Positions 22,100 through 32,745 of a DNA stretch of 64,000 nt are shown here, piece by piece. The translations under genes were made by a program, and so were the position numbers. The stretch is from Sipunculus nudus (lineage: Eukaryota > Annelida > Sipuncula > Golfingiida > Sipunculidae): contig CM049309.1 of NCBI GenBank assembly GCA_026874595.1, positions 91,782,723 through 91,846,722 of the forward strand, read 5' to 3'. Within the stretch, counting starts at the first letter, position 1. Every line of letters starts with the position of its first letter. Below the pieces are notes generated by a model. That model did not search any database and had not been told where the DNA came from. It saw only the letters and a list, made by a program, of their open reading frames with translations.

Positions 22100-23213
22100 T
22101 TACCGTTCAGCTATCAAAGGGCCATTGAAATTTGATAAAATGCAAGCTACTACCCAAAGTTGATTTACAGTACCCAGGAGTGACAGTGGTATAGGACTAT
22201 CAAACAAATGGTATTCCTTAATTCTGCGTATAGCTCTCTCCACATGAATTCTAACACTCGCCACTGCTTCTGTATCCCTCACTTCATCAGGTTTGAATTG
22301 TCCTTTGTTTGACAAAAAGGGGGGAATATTGAGACTACACCCCTGATCTGACAGTAATTTTTTAATTGTAAATCCTTTGTCTGCCATCACAACATCCCCC
22401 TCCTCTAATAATTCTAGTATGCCACTCATTTTGGTTATGGCTACATCTGATACACAACCAGTGTATAGGGAACTAACAAAAGTAATGGCTCCATGAGGGG
22501 CAATACCTATCAAGCACTTGTATGTTGGACAACTTTTATATGATGAATACAGTTGGGTATTTAGAACTAGGGAACTTGCATACTGAGTTTTTATCTCTGT
22601 GCAGTCAATAATGACACGAGTATTTGGATATGTGGCCTTAAAGCAATCTGGCATTAATTTATTTATCTCTTGCTTGGGCAACCATATTGGAATAGATCCT
22701 AAAATAATATACAAAAAATTGGCCCATGAAATAATTTTCCTGCTCACACTAGATACAGAACAATTGAAACGACATGCAAGATCAGCTTCAAGTAAATGGC
22801 ATTTCAAGCGACATAGAAACATAAACAATTCATCAATTAGTAGCATGTTCCTTGGCCTGCCAGATAGGCTTTGTGTTTCACTGGGAACATAATATACACT
22901 TTGAAAATTACTAGCACTAGGTTTAATGACTTCCCAGAATGCACTTAATATATTATAACTCTGAAATCCTGTATAAAATCTGATCATATCGTTGTCACTA
23001 GCAAATCGATTAATTCCAAATCGTTCAATTTCGAGTTTTTGCTTAAGTTTTGAAATTTCCTCTTCTTTCTCTCTAATTTCTTTATCCTTTGACTCTAGCA
23101 AGCTTAAAAGTTGTGGAATGTCTGGCATTTGAGGACCATATTCTAATTCTTCTGATTGAATGACCGTCTCCTCTGAGGATCCTGCAGCCGCAGGGGTATT
23201 ATCTGAATCAATT
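22100..23213 (-). CDS. DDE transposase (THAP-DDE4 type), exon 3: coiled coil, HTH and catalytic domain
   Basis: Main exon of the transposase, entered after CATTACAG in phase 2. In the 484-residue spliced protein it holds an acidic linker, a coiled coil (SKDKEIREKEEEISKLKQKL), and a helix-turn-helix of the DDE_4-associated type (LLEADLACRFNCSVSSVSR). The RNase-H-like catalytic domain follows. The three acidic residues are seen as VIIDCTEIK (Asp about 317), DVVMADKGF (Asp about 392) and RIHVERAIRRIK (Glu about 439). The length and all three catalytic residues fit a functional Harbinger/ISL2EU-class transposase, which cuts at the inverted repeats. The stop is TAA at 22102-22100. No internal stop is seen. 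Confidence 0.9.
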
Positions 23214-23410
23214 CTGTAATGAAATAGAAAAAAATAAAACATGATGTAAAAACACTGATTACTGTTTCATATATGAATATATATATATATATATATATAT
23301 ATTTATTTATATAGATTTATTTATTTATAAATATATATATATATTTATTTATATATATAAGAAGAGCATTGACATACAAACTAATATCAATATTAAGGGA
23401 AAATAGTTAC

Positions 23411-23598
23411 CTTTGTCTCTTTGTAGGAGGTTTCCTGGGTGTATATCTGAACTTCCTCTCATTTATTTTTTCCCAGCCCTCACAATTATCAAATACACTT
23501 GGTATGGCTGTTGACTTAAGTCGACGTCTCACTGGAGTCCAGTTGTAGTCTTCAGGGACAAAGTGCTTGCAGCACACAAAGGTACTTCCATACTTCAC
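23411..23598 (-). CDS. THAP-DDE transposase, exon 2 (second half of THAP finger)
   Basis: A 188-base exon from a GTTACAG acceptor to a CAAAG|GTAACT donor (phase 2). It encodes VKYGSTFVCCKHFVPEDY, then RRRLKSTAIPSVF. Cys-x2-His (CCKH) supplies the second pair of zinc ligands of a THAP domain, and AIPSVF corresponds to the AVPTIF box that ends such domains. A basic tail (RKPPTKRQR) follows and may serve as a nuclear signal. The first codon follows directly on exon 1 in phase 0. Confidence 0.85.
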
Positions 23599-24009
23599 CT
23601 GTAACATGTAATGGACTCAGCATTTTTTGTGCATACAATTACATTGTACTGTGTAGCCTTCAGTTTACAGGTAAATGTTCACATTATTTTTTTTTTATTT
23701 TTAGAGATTTGTTAATTCATTCTATTATACAGATTGTGTGAAAATCCAAGTTGTATGTATACAAAGCTAATTATATAAAACTACTGCATGTGTATATAGC
23801 ATAGGTCAGGCAAAACCAAATGAGTACACGTTTTGATGGAAGAAAAATTATATTTTGTTATGTACTTTAATGAGTGGATGCATATCAATAAATCTTTTAT
23901 TCTAAAATTTGTTTGTTTATCTGTTCCTGTAACCAAATAGAAACAAAAAATTATAGTCCTCAAAACCAGGAAAACATATGAAAACCAAACAATGACAGTG
24001 AGTGCTTAC

Positions 24010-24162
24010 CTTAAACAGAGGCCCCTCTTCTCGATGTATGGCTAATATCCACTGTTTCCTTCTCAATTGATCACTTGGAAATGTATGGAAACTTAAATCT
24101 GATTCCCTTTTAGCATATGAGTGGCATCCAGGAACAGAACATGCTGCATGACCACCTTCCAT
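24010..24162 (-). CDS. THAP-DDE transposase, exon 1 (start of THAP finger)
   Basis: The chosen start is ATG at 24162-24160, giving MEGGHAACSVPGCHS. The frame is open further upstream but has no earlier ATG before the inverted repeat. Cys8-x4-Cys13 are the first THAP zinc ligands, and FHTFPSD and the Trp in RRKQW are family hallmarks. The exon ends at AAG|GTAAGC (24010), phase 0, 51 codons. The spacing from Cys13 to the exon 2 Cys (46 residues) is normal for THAP (C-x2-4-C-x35-50-C-x2-H). THAP fingers recognise the element's own ends in related transposons. The start lies 48 bases inside the right inverted repeat. Confidence 0.85.
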
Positions 24163-24209
24163 GCTGAGCTTATCTAAATCAGCGTATGTGTTTCTGTTGT
24201 GACAAGCGA

Positions 24210-24288
24210 CCACGTGTGTTTGTTATTCCCCAGAAACCTCGCTTTGGCCTCTGGTATGCGTGGCATGCATAGAATTTAAGAGTCCCCT
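24210..24288 (-). repeat. Right terminal inverted repeat of the ISL2EU-like element
   Basis: Read on the minus strand it begins AGGGGACTCTTAAATTC, then has CCAAAGCGAGG and GGGGAATAACA, and ends in CACGTGG, in the same order as the left end. AT follows immediately outside (24289-24290). Confidence 0.85.
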
Positions 24289-24290
24289 AT

Positions 24291-25570
24291 GTTTAAGGCC
24301 TGTGAGTGGCAAAACAGTGAGCTTATCACTTCCACAATGTATCTGTCAATCATTTAACTAAGTGATACACAAGAAACCATGAATTATTGATGAAAGGCCA
24401 CGAGAGGTTGTAACCTTGTTCAGGGATAGCAGGTTTTTTACGACATGACGTGATGGCTGGCACGGAGCGGCGTCCTAGTTGACGATCACGGACAACTATT
24501 TGTATTCACAGTACACGTAGGGCTGTCTCACCACCGTCATAGCAGAGCTGAACGCGCGGTGCTGTCAACACACAGGCTAGATCCCTGGAAGTTAGAACAA
24601 GTAAGCACCTTTTCTCAACCATACAGTCTTTGGGGGCCAAAGAAATGTACATGTATGTTTATGTTTACATGGACACGTAGACCTGGTAACTCAGACCTCA
24701 GAAGGCCTAATTATTGGAGTTCACTCAGTGCACTGATGCCAAACGTGTATTATAAAAAAGAGCACGGCAAATGGGGGTTGGGACCTGCTGTGATATATGT
24801 ATGTGTATACCGTATCTAGGCCTTCCTATGTACCAGAAAAATAAGCGTGTCGCTTGTCAGTAAATGATTTAACAAATTTAATATTAGCACATGAATGCCT
24901 GTTCTATACATATTCTGAAAACTGGAATTTTCTACCAGGAACATTCATCTCAAATTCCTCTGAATGACAAATGTGAAGATTAAATAAAAAGTACTTTATA
25001 TATATCACATGTAAATGTCCCTTTTATAAGGATGCAGGTATGGTGAGTTCATGCTCAGGATCGACCACGTACCCTCCTATACGTGCCCAGTGCGCGTGGT
25101 ACCTCATAATTCATGCCTGATGACCTACCTACACTATCTTGTTATGAATTAAAATGGGGGCCCTCCGAAGTCTAATTCTCAACTTTGCACCAAAGCTTAC
25201 CTGAATTTACCTAAAGGTTCTCATGATAGATTTTCCGGAATAAAGAACAGATGCCGGATAGGCAGGCGGCAAGACGTAATCACAGCAAGCAGGTAACCGT
25301 TGCTATGGCAACAGAGTATCAGCCGTCATGACTGACACAGACCACAGTCGCTGAAACCACAGAGGGGGAAAGTAAAGAAAGCGACAGGGCATATGTGAAG
25401 TTTTGGGCACCACTTTACTAGCCATCTCCGTACGAAATACTAAGCAGGGTCGGGTTAAGGAAAGGGAGGGATCAAACCAAGATGACTAATGACAAACTTA
25501 AAAAAGGTCTCCCGGTCCGGAAAAGGTTTGGGAGTCCAGTCCCCCATAACTGATCTGAAACCCTTAAAAA
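24291..25570. other. No recognised gene
   Basis: Right flank of the transposon. I see no tandem repeat or conserved frame. A segment near 25445-25475 (CAGGGTCGGG, AAGGGAGGGATC) partly resembles the outer end of the next inverted-repeat element and may belong to it. Confidence 0.35.
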
Positions 25571-25575
25571 TGTTG

Positions 25576-26002
25576 CAGCGGCTGAAAAAAGGAGGGATCA
25601 GAACTTCAGTCTCTCCAACAGACGCCAGGTGCCGCTACCGCTCTGTACGCCATTTTTTAAGAATCTTGAAAAACGGAAGTGCCGTTGGGCATGCGCAAGG
25701 AAACTCCCCGTAGCATCTTGAGGTGAATCCAGAATGGATGTCGCCCTTGCACAAACCCGGCAGACCCAATAAAGAAAAGTAAACAATATTGTTTGGTTGT
25801 GTGGCAAAAATAATCCACTTTTGCTTGTCTATTGCAAGGGTGGTTTAGTAGGGGGATTCCTTGCGCATGCCAAACAACACTTCCGTTCCTAAGAAAAATG
25901 GCGTCCAATAACAGACGTACTGGTGCAAGAGCGGTAGCGGCACCTGGCGTCTGTTGGAGAGACTATCAGGACCCCTGCCTCCCTCCTCTGGATCCGCTCC
26001 TG
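25576..26002. repeat. Long inverted repeat with promoter-like arms, possible hAT-like foldback element
   Basis: Two arms (about 25576-25712 and 25845-26002) are inverted copies separated by about 130 bases. Shared words, read outward from the centre, are CCTTGCGCATGCC, CACTTCCGTT, AAAATGGCG, AGCGGTAGCGGCACCTGG and CGTCTGTTGGAGAGAC. The right end, read on minus, is CAGGAGCGGATCCAG, which resembles hAT-type termini (CAGGGGCGGATCC). Each arm has an ATG in AAATGGCG that opens a short frame; the right one begins MASNNRRTGARAVAAPG. Either a foldback/MITE or a duplicated promoter and first exon arranged head to head fits. Confidence 0.7.
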
Positions 26003-26103
26003 CTATACCTAAGGCACGATAAGGATGACTGTGCACAGACATAGCCGGACCTACACAAAACGAGTCCGTATAATAATTTATGTTCAAGGAAAATCTGTAC
26101 GCA

Positions 26104-26105
<2 letters not shown>

Positions 26106-26142
<37 letters not shown>
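26106..26142. repeat. (ATT)n microsatellite
   Basis: About 12 uninterrupted ATT units. Confidence 0.95.
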
Positions 26143-26145
<3 letters not shown>

Positions 26146-26756
26146 GATATACTAGCTGATAAACCCGGTATACCCGGCTCATTACCGGGGTTAGGGAAAT
26201 ATATTGACTGAGATGTGGAATGTCGGCTCATTTTTTATTTTAAAAGTTAACAGAAAATATAGGGTTTCACTGGGAAACTGTCTCAATAAGATATGTATAA
26301 ATATTTTTTACATTTATTTTGTGGCGCTATGTTCGTGTCAAGAAATTCATATATAGGCCTACCCCGGTATGTTTACGTAGAAGACCTGGTCAGTGCTGGT
26401 GTTTACCTTGCGAACCGGAAGGTGACCCGGGGGCATTCCGGTTTTCGATGATATTTGACTGGATTTTATTGTTGGACGTATAAAGATTAGGTTGATATAG
26501 GCATAATATACATACCTCGTAAGTAGCAGAAGTGGAATTAAACGTGACTCCATGTAGAGGATCCGTATCTCATTTTCAGCCATCGCAACCTTTTCTTTAT
26601 CATCGTATCAGACAATTTTTAGGCCTAAAACCCCCGCCACCACCCCCACCCCGCCCAAACCCTGTTCCTGAAATTGGGACCTTAAAATTAGGTTTTGTCA
26701 TAAATCCTCCTAGGTTGAACTCTCCATTTCATAAAGCAAGAAACATGCGTTTTTAG

Positions 26757-28425
26757 CTCAGCTGACTTTCAGTCATGCTGGGCTGTAGCGATGGGTATTT
26801 GTCCGTCGTCCTTCCGTCTCTCCGTCCGGCCGTCCGGTCAGCCGTCCGTCCGTTAGCAGGGCACAAATTGTAACCGTAGGGGCTAGGGCCATGAACTCTA
26901 TGCAGTCTTAGAGGTTCTGAAAAGATCTCCTTGCAAACTTGAAATTACGTCACTGTGATCTATATTTTCGAAGTTACAGGGTGTGTTTGCACCCCCAGAA
27001 ATAATTTTTTTAGCCAAAATTTTCATCCCAAACCTTCCATCTTTCACATACAGCTCACCTATCAACAGGGAAAGAACAATAATTATTTTGAGGTCAAAAG
27101 GTCAAAGGTCAAGGTCACAGGAGCCACTTCTTTGAAAAGTTTGTGGACACATTTCAAGCTAGACTTTTTATTCCAAACCTTCCTGCACCGATATCGCTTC
27201 TCTGCCAACAGGGGAAAAGACCTGTTGATTTTGAGGTCAAATGTCAAGTTCATAGCACCCACTTCTTGCGTGGAGTCATTTTTAGGCAAACTTTTCAATC
27301 TATACCTTCCATCTGTCATATATGGCTTACCTACCAATTAGGAAAGAAGCCTATTGATGTTGAGTTCAAAAGGTCAAATGACGAGGTCACAATATTAAAT
27401 TGTTCTAAATGCTTGTGAATATATTTCAAGCGAACTGTTAAACCCAAACCTTCAGTCTTTCACATATGACACATCTACGCATCACTCAATTAGACTCAAA
27501 CTTTATATGTATGGGTCTTTTTGCTTGAAGAAATAACTTATTGATTTTGGGGTCAGCTGGTCAGGAGGTTAAAGGTTGCAGGTCAAAGTTATCTACTCAT
27601 TGGTTGCCAAGTACTTACACCAGATTTAAGTGGTTAGTACTTACCCATCATTTAGAATGAATCCGGCTGATATGTAGGCAAAAGGCCAAGGTCAGGGATG
27701 TTCACATTAACTTATTTTGTAGACCATCTCTATTTTTCTTTTCATATATAACCATTGCACTCCAGCTTGTACATCTCGCTGTGTGGCTGTAATTGTGAGT
27801 GACACTGGTGACATATGACTCCCTTCTGTATCAGCCTATTAAATGATAAGGCTGAGTGATAAGTACCTCGTTACTGCATAACAAAAACACTGTTGTCGGA
27901 ATGCTTAAGCCAGGCGTTATTTGATCATATTACTCAAGAAATGTTAAAGTGAATAGAGTCGGATGTATATTAATGTAATCTTGCAAAGGATTGGGTTATT
28001 GAGAATATTTCTCAATAAATATTACCATCATTTATAAAAGTGCAGTACATTTGGCTTGTATTGAAAAAAAAATTCTTACAGAAGCACCAGTTTTTCAATA
28101 ATTCTTGCATGGATTTCCTTGATTTTTGCTATATATTTTTATCTTATATTTGCTCTTTGTGGTGTTCTTTTTGAGACTGACAGGTATCAAGCAAGCTATT
28201 GGAATAGTTCCTGATAGCTTAATAATCATACATTTTCCTCAGACCATCAATTCACTGTGTTTTAACCAGACATAGGTGATATACATTTCTGTTGTCGTAA
28301 AAAAATTCAACAAATTGGCAAATTGGTTCTTCAAAATGTGACTGGAAGTTGTGAATCTCAGCCCATGATGTCGCAGGGCATGCTTGGCAGCTGAGCGTCA
28401 TGGCCCATGGGTCACTTGTTCTCCT
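26757..28425 (+). repeat. Long dispersed bivalve-type repeat, nearly full length
   Basis: It begins TTAGCTCAGCTGACTTTCAG and enters a CGTCCG/TCCGTCCGG pyrimidine-rich zone. Several modules of CAAACCTTCCATCTTTCACATA, CAACAGGGAAAGAA, GAGGTCAAAAGGTCAA and AAGGTCACAGGAG follow. It ends GGCAGCTGAGCGTCATGG, CCCATGGGTCACTTGTTCT. The start and end words recur at 37262 (start) and 10545 (end). It encodes no protein that I can support. Confidence 0.65.
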
Positions 28426-29510
28426 TTACTGACCACGCACGTGGGTGAGAACCTTGTTCAAATGTAAGGCCAGACTTGCTCAAGTCCCTCACTGAAAGCA
28501 AGCGTTATCCATAATAACAATAGTCGATCTTTAATAGTGTTCGAGGTTGAGTGACCACGATGCACGCATTCCGGTCATTGTCGAAGGCAGTTCGGCTGTG
28601 CTCGGTCAAACCTCCATGCAAGTCGGTAAAAACGAAAAAATCACTCAAAACAATATGTACATTAAACATAATTTATTCTCATATAGCCTATGCCACAGCG
28701 GGGATTTAAACCTTTAAAATGATGTATGGCACAGTATTGTACACAATGCGGTTTTTAGAGAACATTGCGAACAAACGTGAACCGAATTCGTTTTATAATT
28801 ATTATATAAATATATATATAAATATACATTCTAACCACTTTCACCTGATGATCGGGTCGCATCCCGTGAAACAGTCTGTTGTGAATTAATAGTGTTGTTT
28901 TTCTTCAGAGTTATATATATATATATATATGTATATATACCTAAATATAAAGTACCACATGTATGCGTCCTAGCGTATCGCGTCATAGAGTAATTTCGGT
29001 CCTCTGACATTAGAGAGTCCATGACCAGCGTTCTGGCTGTTCTGATGGCGTTCTCATGGCCTACAAGTACGCTGTCACTTGACATAAAACAGTCCAGTCT
29101 TATACTTTTTTCAGTATACCGTCTTACAACACCTACCATAAGCCAGAACAATTCCGTTTAACTCAGCATTTTGGTAATTCCCTCTGCATGTTTTTTTTTA
29201 ATTTCTGGCCGCATGAATACAAACATGGCTTGCACGGGATTTTTTTTTTACAGGAAATGACTCGTTGCCAAAGAGCCGGATTTTCAGTGTGGGCTGGGAG
29301 TTCACATGTATTTTTGTGTTAATTCATCATTCGTAGACTATTTTTAAGATTATGGACTGTTTACCACGATATTAATGCAACATGATAGAAACCCACTACA
29401 ATGCATTCCTCCTTATGGCCTGTTTCACGACTCAAGTTAGGCTGACAAGCTCAATATAAATACCTACTGAGTCGTGTATTCACGGCTAACTGCGCCCTCT
29501 TCAGCGTCCA
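28426..29510. other. No recognised gene; microsatellite and a short hairpin
   Basis: Contains a TA-rich microsatellite near 28914-28938. A potential hairpin lies at 29427-29475 (CACGACTCA and TGAGTCGTG about 35 bases apart). A minus-strand frame at 29151-28831 is open for about 106 codons and partly composed of microsatellite; its first half (CFMSSDSVLVGHENAIRTAR) is of ordinary composition but not recognised. Confidence 0.35.
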
Positions 29511-30590
29511 TAGTTTTGACACGCTGCCAACTATTAACATTATACCATGTTCCTATATTCCAAGGGTCAAACAGTTTTCTTGGTTATGTGACCTTGAACT
29601 TTACTCTCTGTCTTAAGGCAACACTTGCTCGTTAGCGTGGTAGCATTCGGAGTTTTCTTTTGATTTGGTTGAAATTTTGTGGAAAACGTCGATGTATAAT
29701 AAGAGGCCAAACAGAATTTAACGTCAGCAGTGCCATCGGCTTTGCCTATAACGAATACAATTACACCAAACTATCCGGTCTTCATAAATATGTAAAACTT
29801 TTACCATTTAAATCATGACCTTAACCTTTGCTCTCGGTCTTTAGGCACCATTTGCCCGTCAACGTGGTAGTACTTGGAGTTTTTCGCAGGATTTAGTTCA
29901 GATTTGATGGAAAGCATCGATGCTTGAGTCCCGCAAAGTGATTAACTTTTGGTGACCTTGACCTTTATGTGCGGAACATTTTTTTTCCATTTTGTCCTTT
30001 AACTTTATTTTACTAAAATGCTATCGGAGTCATCTCTCGGCATGCAGGTAATTTGTTCTTATATATTGGTATTGAGCTACCAATAATGATCCAGTTTTGC
30101 TGCATAAAAAGGTCAACCAGCATACCATCCAGAACTGTAGCAAACTAAACGGTATTCTTTAAAATGTAAAACATTTACAGTTATTGTCATGACCCTGCAC
30201 TATAGCTCTCAAGGTCAAGTCACGGTCGTCTTTCGGCATCATTTGCTTGTTAGCGCGATAACATTCAGAATTTTATCCAATTTGGTTTAAACTTGGTGGA
30301 AAGCAGCACAACTCCCTCAAACTGATTTACGTTTTGGTGATCGACCTTTATTTGCCAATTTTTTTTTTCCATTTTGACCACAAAACCACCCCCATGGAGT
30401 GAAAACTTCAGAATTCCTCTGTCTGTGTATAAACATGCCACAAACTATAACCGTGCGACCCTGAAAGGTCAAAGTTCACATACCGAATGTGAAATAAAAA
30501 AGGGGTTGTTCACTATGACCTATCTCGTAAATATGGAGCAACAAATTTTTCGAATGATTTATGGTCAAGATTTGTGCCCTGCTTAATTTA
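29511..30590 (+). repeat. Dispersed bivalve-type repeat, interior modules
   Basis: At least three diverged copies of a module recur at about 300-bp spacing (near 29600, 29830 and 30190). Each has GTGACCTTGAACTTT-like, CTTAAGGCAACACTTGCTCG-like, GTTAGCGTGGTAGCATT, GGAGTTTT and GGTTGAAATTTTGTGGAAA words. No boundary is clear. Confidence 0.6.
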
Positions 30591-31298
30591 AGTTAAGTAT
30601 GTGTAATCTGTCATCCTCAAATTCTTACAGGACCGATAGGTCATGTATGGAAATCCGAAATGAGGTCAGTTTGACATATACTCTCTGAATTACGGGATTA
30701 AAACACATGGAGTCAAGATTCTTTATGGTTAAAATACAATTGAAAGACCAAATTCTCAGGAAAAGCTAGACAAATGCCTTGATGCTTGATGGACTTATCT
30801 AGCTATAAGAATTTTAACAAATGAATTCTTTAATGCATTTTTACCTGTAATTGTTCGGAGGCGCAATATTGTTTATTTTTTTAACAAGGCTCAAAGCATA
30901 GTTATCGTAGTTAGTTGGCACCAACATCTACTCACATCAAGACATACTGAGATTCCTCATGAGATCTCAATATAGCGATGGTGCAAGACACGGTTTTTAG
31001 TACTTCAGAAGTGACCCATAACATGACATATGGCCTCAAGACGCTACGATTTCTGGTAATATGTCTTCAGCATAGCGTCTGAGCCCATGTATAGCCTATA
31101 CAGTTAGGTACAGAGGTCAAATTTATTGAGAATCAAGCGCCCGTGGTGTAATAATTTGGATACATTAAGTGACAATAGCGTCTCTTTAATGAATGACCAA
31201 AAATATATTGAAATCCAAATAAAATACCTACTACTAAAACACGTACTTATAAGATAATGAGACTAGTTCTTTTATCTTTTTCAGACAGCAGTTGAACC

Positions 31299-31790
31299 AT
31301 GAAGAACTTAGTCCTGAATATGGCAGGTCGCAGACTGACCGATGAACAGCTGGAGGACATCTCAATGCCTCGAACCGAGATGCTGATTCACATCACCTAC
31401 AAGACGCTGCAGACAGGCGCCGTCCTTGGGCTGGGCGTCGTCGGACCCCTGGTGTCAGTTTATAAGGGTAACAGAGACTTTGAAAGTATTAAAAGCTCTG
31501 CGTTAGATTACGGTCGAAAAGGTGCCATGGTGGGCCTGGCAGCGGGACCCCTAGTCACTCTCGGGCGCTTGATGTACCCCAGAATGGATTACAATCAAGC
31601 ATGCGATATGGCCTACCGGATAAGGTGCAATCGGAATCAAATGAACGTGGATCGTCTGACGACTGTCGGGGCAGTGATCGGGGCGGGCGCCATGTACGCC
31701 ACAGGCGGAGACAGTATCAACGGCGCCATTGTCGGCCTTGGGGCAGGCTGCATCCTTGGTGGTATTATCAACTTGGTCTTCGCAAAGTGA
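31299..31790 (+). CDS. Small glycine-rich multipass membrane protein (unnamed)
   Basis: A single 163-residue coding exon. The ATG (ACCATGAAG) follows 15 bases after a strong acceptor (TTATCTTTTTCAG|ACAGCAG), so a 5' UTR exon lies upstream, unseen. There is no cleavable signal peptide. About 36 hydrophilic residues are followed by four hydrophobic, glycine-zipper-like segments near 37-55, 76-92, 120-134 and 141-162 (GAVLGLGVVGPLVSV, GAMVGLAAGPLVTL, TTVGAVIGAGAMYATGG, GAIVGLGAGCILGGI). Codon use is distinctly GC-rich against AT-rich flanks, which supports a real host gene. Closely packed Gly helices recall Tim17/22-like or DUF1757-like small membrane proteins, but I cannot assign a family. The plus-strand frame at 31601-31843 is a shadow. 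Confidence 0.75.
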   Translation: MKNLVLNMAGRRLTDEQLEDISMPRTEMLIHITYKTLQTGAVLGLGVVGPLVSVYKGNRDFESIKSSALDYGRKGAMVGLAAGPLVTLGRLMYPRMDYNQACDMAYRIRCNRNQMNVDRLTTVGAVIGAGAMYATGGDSINGAIVGLGAGCILGGIINLVFAK

Positions 31791-31994
31791 TTCGAAACTT
31801 TTTTATGAGGAACATCAAAGATTATATGTTAAGATATTTCTAACCTTGAACCAGTAAAAATGATAATAATAATGGAATTGCCGAGGGAAGCAAAAGACAA
31901 AAAAAAAAAATTAAGTTAGAGTTAGTTAAAATTAACAAATACAAATGTACTGTAAGACTGGGCAGACTATCATGTATATGCTGAAAGTTTCCTA

Positions 31995-32000
31995 AATAAA
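31995..32000 (+). other. Likely polyadenylation signal of the membrane-protein gene
   Basis: AATAAA about 205 bases after the stop codon at 31788-31790, in an AT-rich 3' UTR-like stretch. It is followed within 30 bases by a T-rich and then GT-containing segment. Confidence 0.5.
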
Positions 32001-32204
32001 TTATATTTTTAGATATGACCTTTTCCCTGTCTTGTATGTGATATATGCATAGTGTATGGAAATATCATTAGTAACTGGATGAGTGTAATTCTAATTACTT
32101 GTATTAGAAGCCACATCTTGATTTGACAATGGAGGTGAATTGCTCAAACTAAATATTCATACAAGGTGAAGCAGTATCTTCATGTTTGAAAAATAGTTAA
32201 AATA

Positions 32205-32745
32205 CCTAAAATAACCAGCATGAATTTACCCAGAATAATCAGCAAGAATTTACCCAGAATAACCAGCAATAATTAACCCAGAATATCCAGTAAGAATTAA
32301 CCCAGAATAACCAGCAAGAATTTAACCAGAATAACCAGCAAGAACTTACTCAGAATAACCAGCTAAAATTAACTAAGAATTACCAGAAAGAATGTATCAA
32401 GAATAACCAGCAAGATTTTACCCCAATTAACTTGCAAGATTTTTCACCTAATTACCAGCAAAAATTTATCCGGAACAAACGGCAAGAATTTACCAAGAAT
32501 AACCAGCAAGAATTTGCCCAGAATAACCAGCAAGAGTTTACCCCGAAAAACCGGCAATAGTTAACCCATAATAACTAGCAATAATTTACCCCGAACAACC
32601 AGCAACAATGTACCCAGAACAACCAGCAACAATGGGCCCAGAACAACCAGCAACAATGTACCCAGAACAACCAGCAACAATGTACTCAGAACAACCAGCA
32701 ACAATGTACCCAGAACAACCAGCAAGAGTTTACCCAGAATACAGT
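32205..32745 (+). repeat. 24-bp minisatellite, about 22 copies
   Basis: Units are variants of AATAACCAGCAAGAATTTAC and CCAG. Early copies are diverged and hold stops. Copies from about 32580 to 32745 are almost identical (CAGAACAACCAGCAACAATG) and read as PEQPATMY on plus or LLLVVLGT on minus. The 24-base period is three times eight codons, so a frame stays open through the homogeneous part. I regard that as a by-product of the period. It begins about 200 bases after the polyadenylation signal of the upstream gene. Confidence 0.9.

Larger units (their letters stand above)
19353..24288. mobile_element. Two-gene DNA transposon, ISL2EU-like (PIF/Harbinger-related)
   Basis: A 4.9-kb element bounded by ~80-bp imperfect inverted repeats starting AGGGGAYTCTTAA, with AT immediately outside both ends (19351-19352, 24289-24290). 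It carries two convergent split genes: a SWIM/YqaJ nuclease-like gene on plus, and a THAP-DDE transposase on minus. Their 3' ends are only 63 bp apart across a (TA)n tract. A transposase related to Harbinger plus a YqaJ-type nuclease is the signature I know for ISL2EU elements; the reported target duplication is a 2-bp AT (from memory). All five exon junctions agree in phase. Only the nuclease start shows damage, so the copy may be able to supply transposase. Confidence 0.85.

Noticed and set aside
24163-24213. Longer transposase N-terminus starting upstream of 24162
   Set aside because: The upstream start is GTG and lies in the inverted repeat. The ATG at 24162 sits eight codons before the first THAP zinc ligand, as is usual.
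25489-26087. Protein-coding genes on both strands of the inverted repeat
   Set aside because: The frames mirror each other because the two arms are inverted copies, and they stop at arm-specific indels. A promoter-like or foldback reading explains more.
26955-27418. 91-128-codon frames in the dispersed repeat
   Set aside because: They follow the 'GGTCAAGGTCA' repeat modules in several frames and strands and show no domain.
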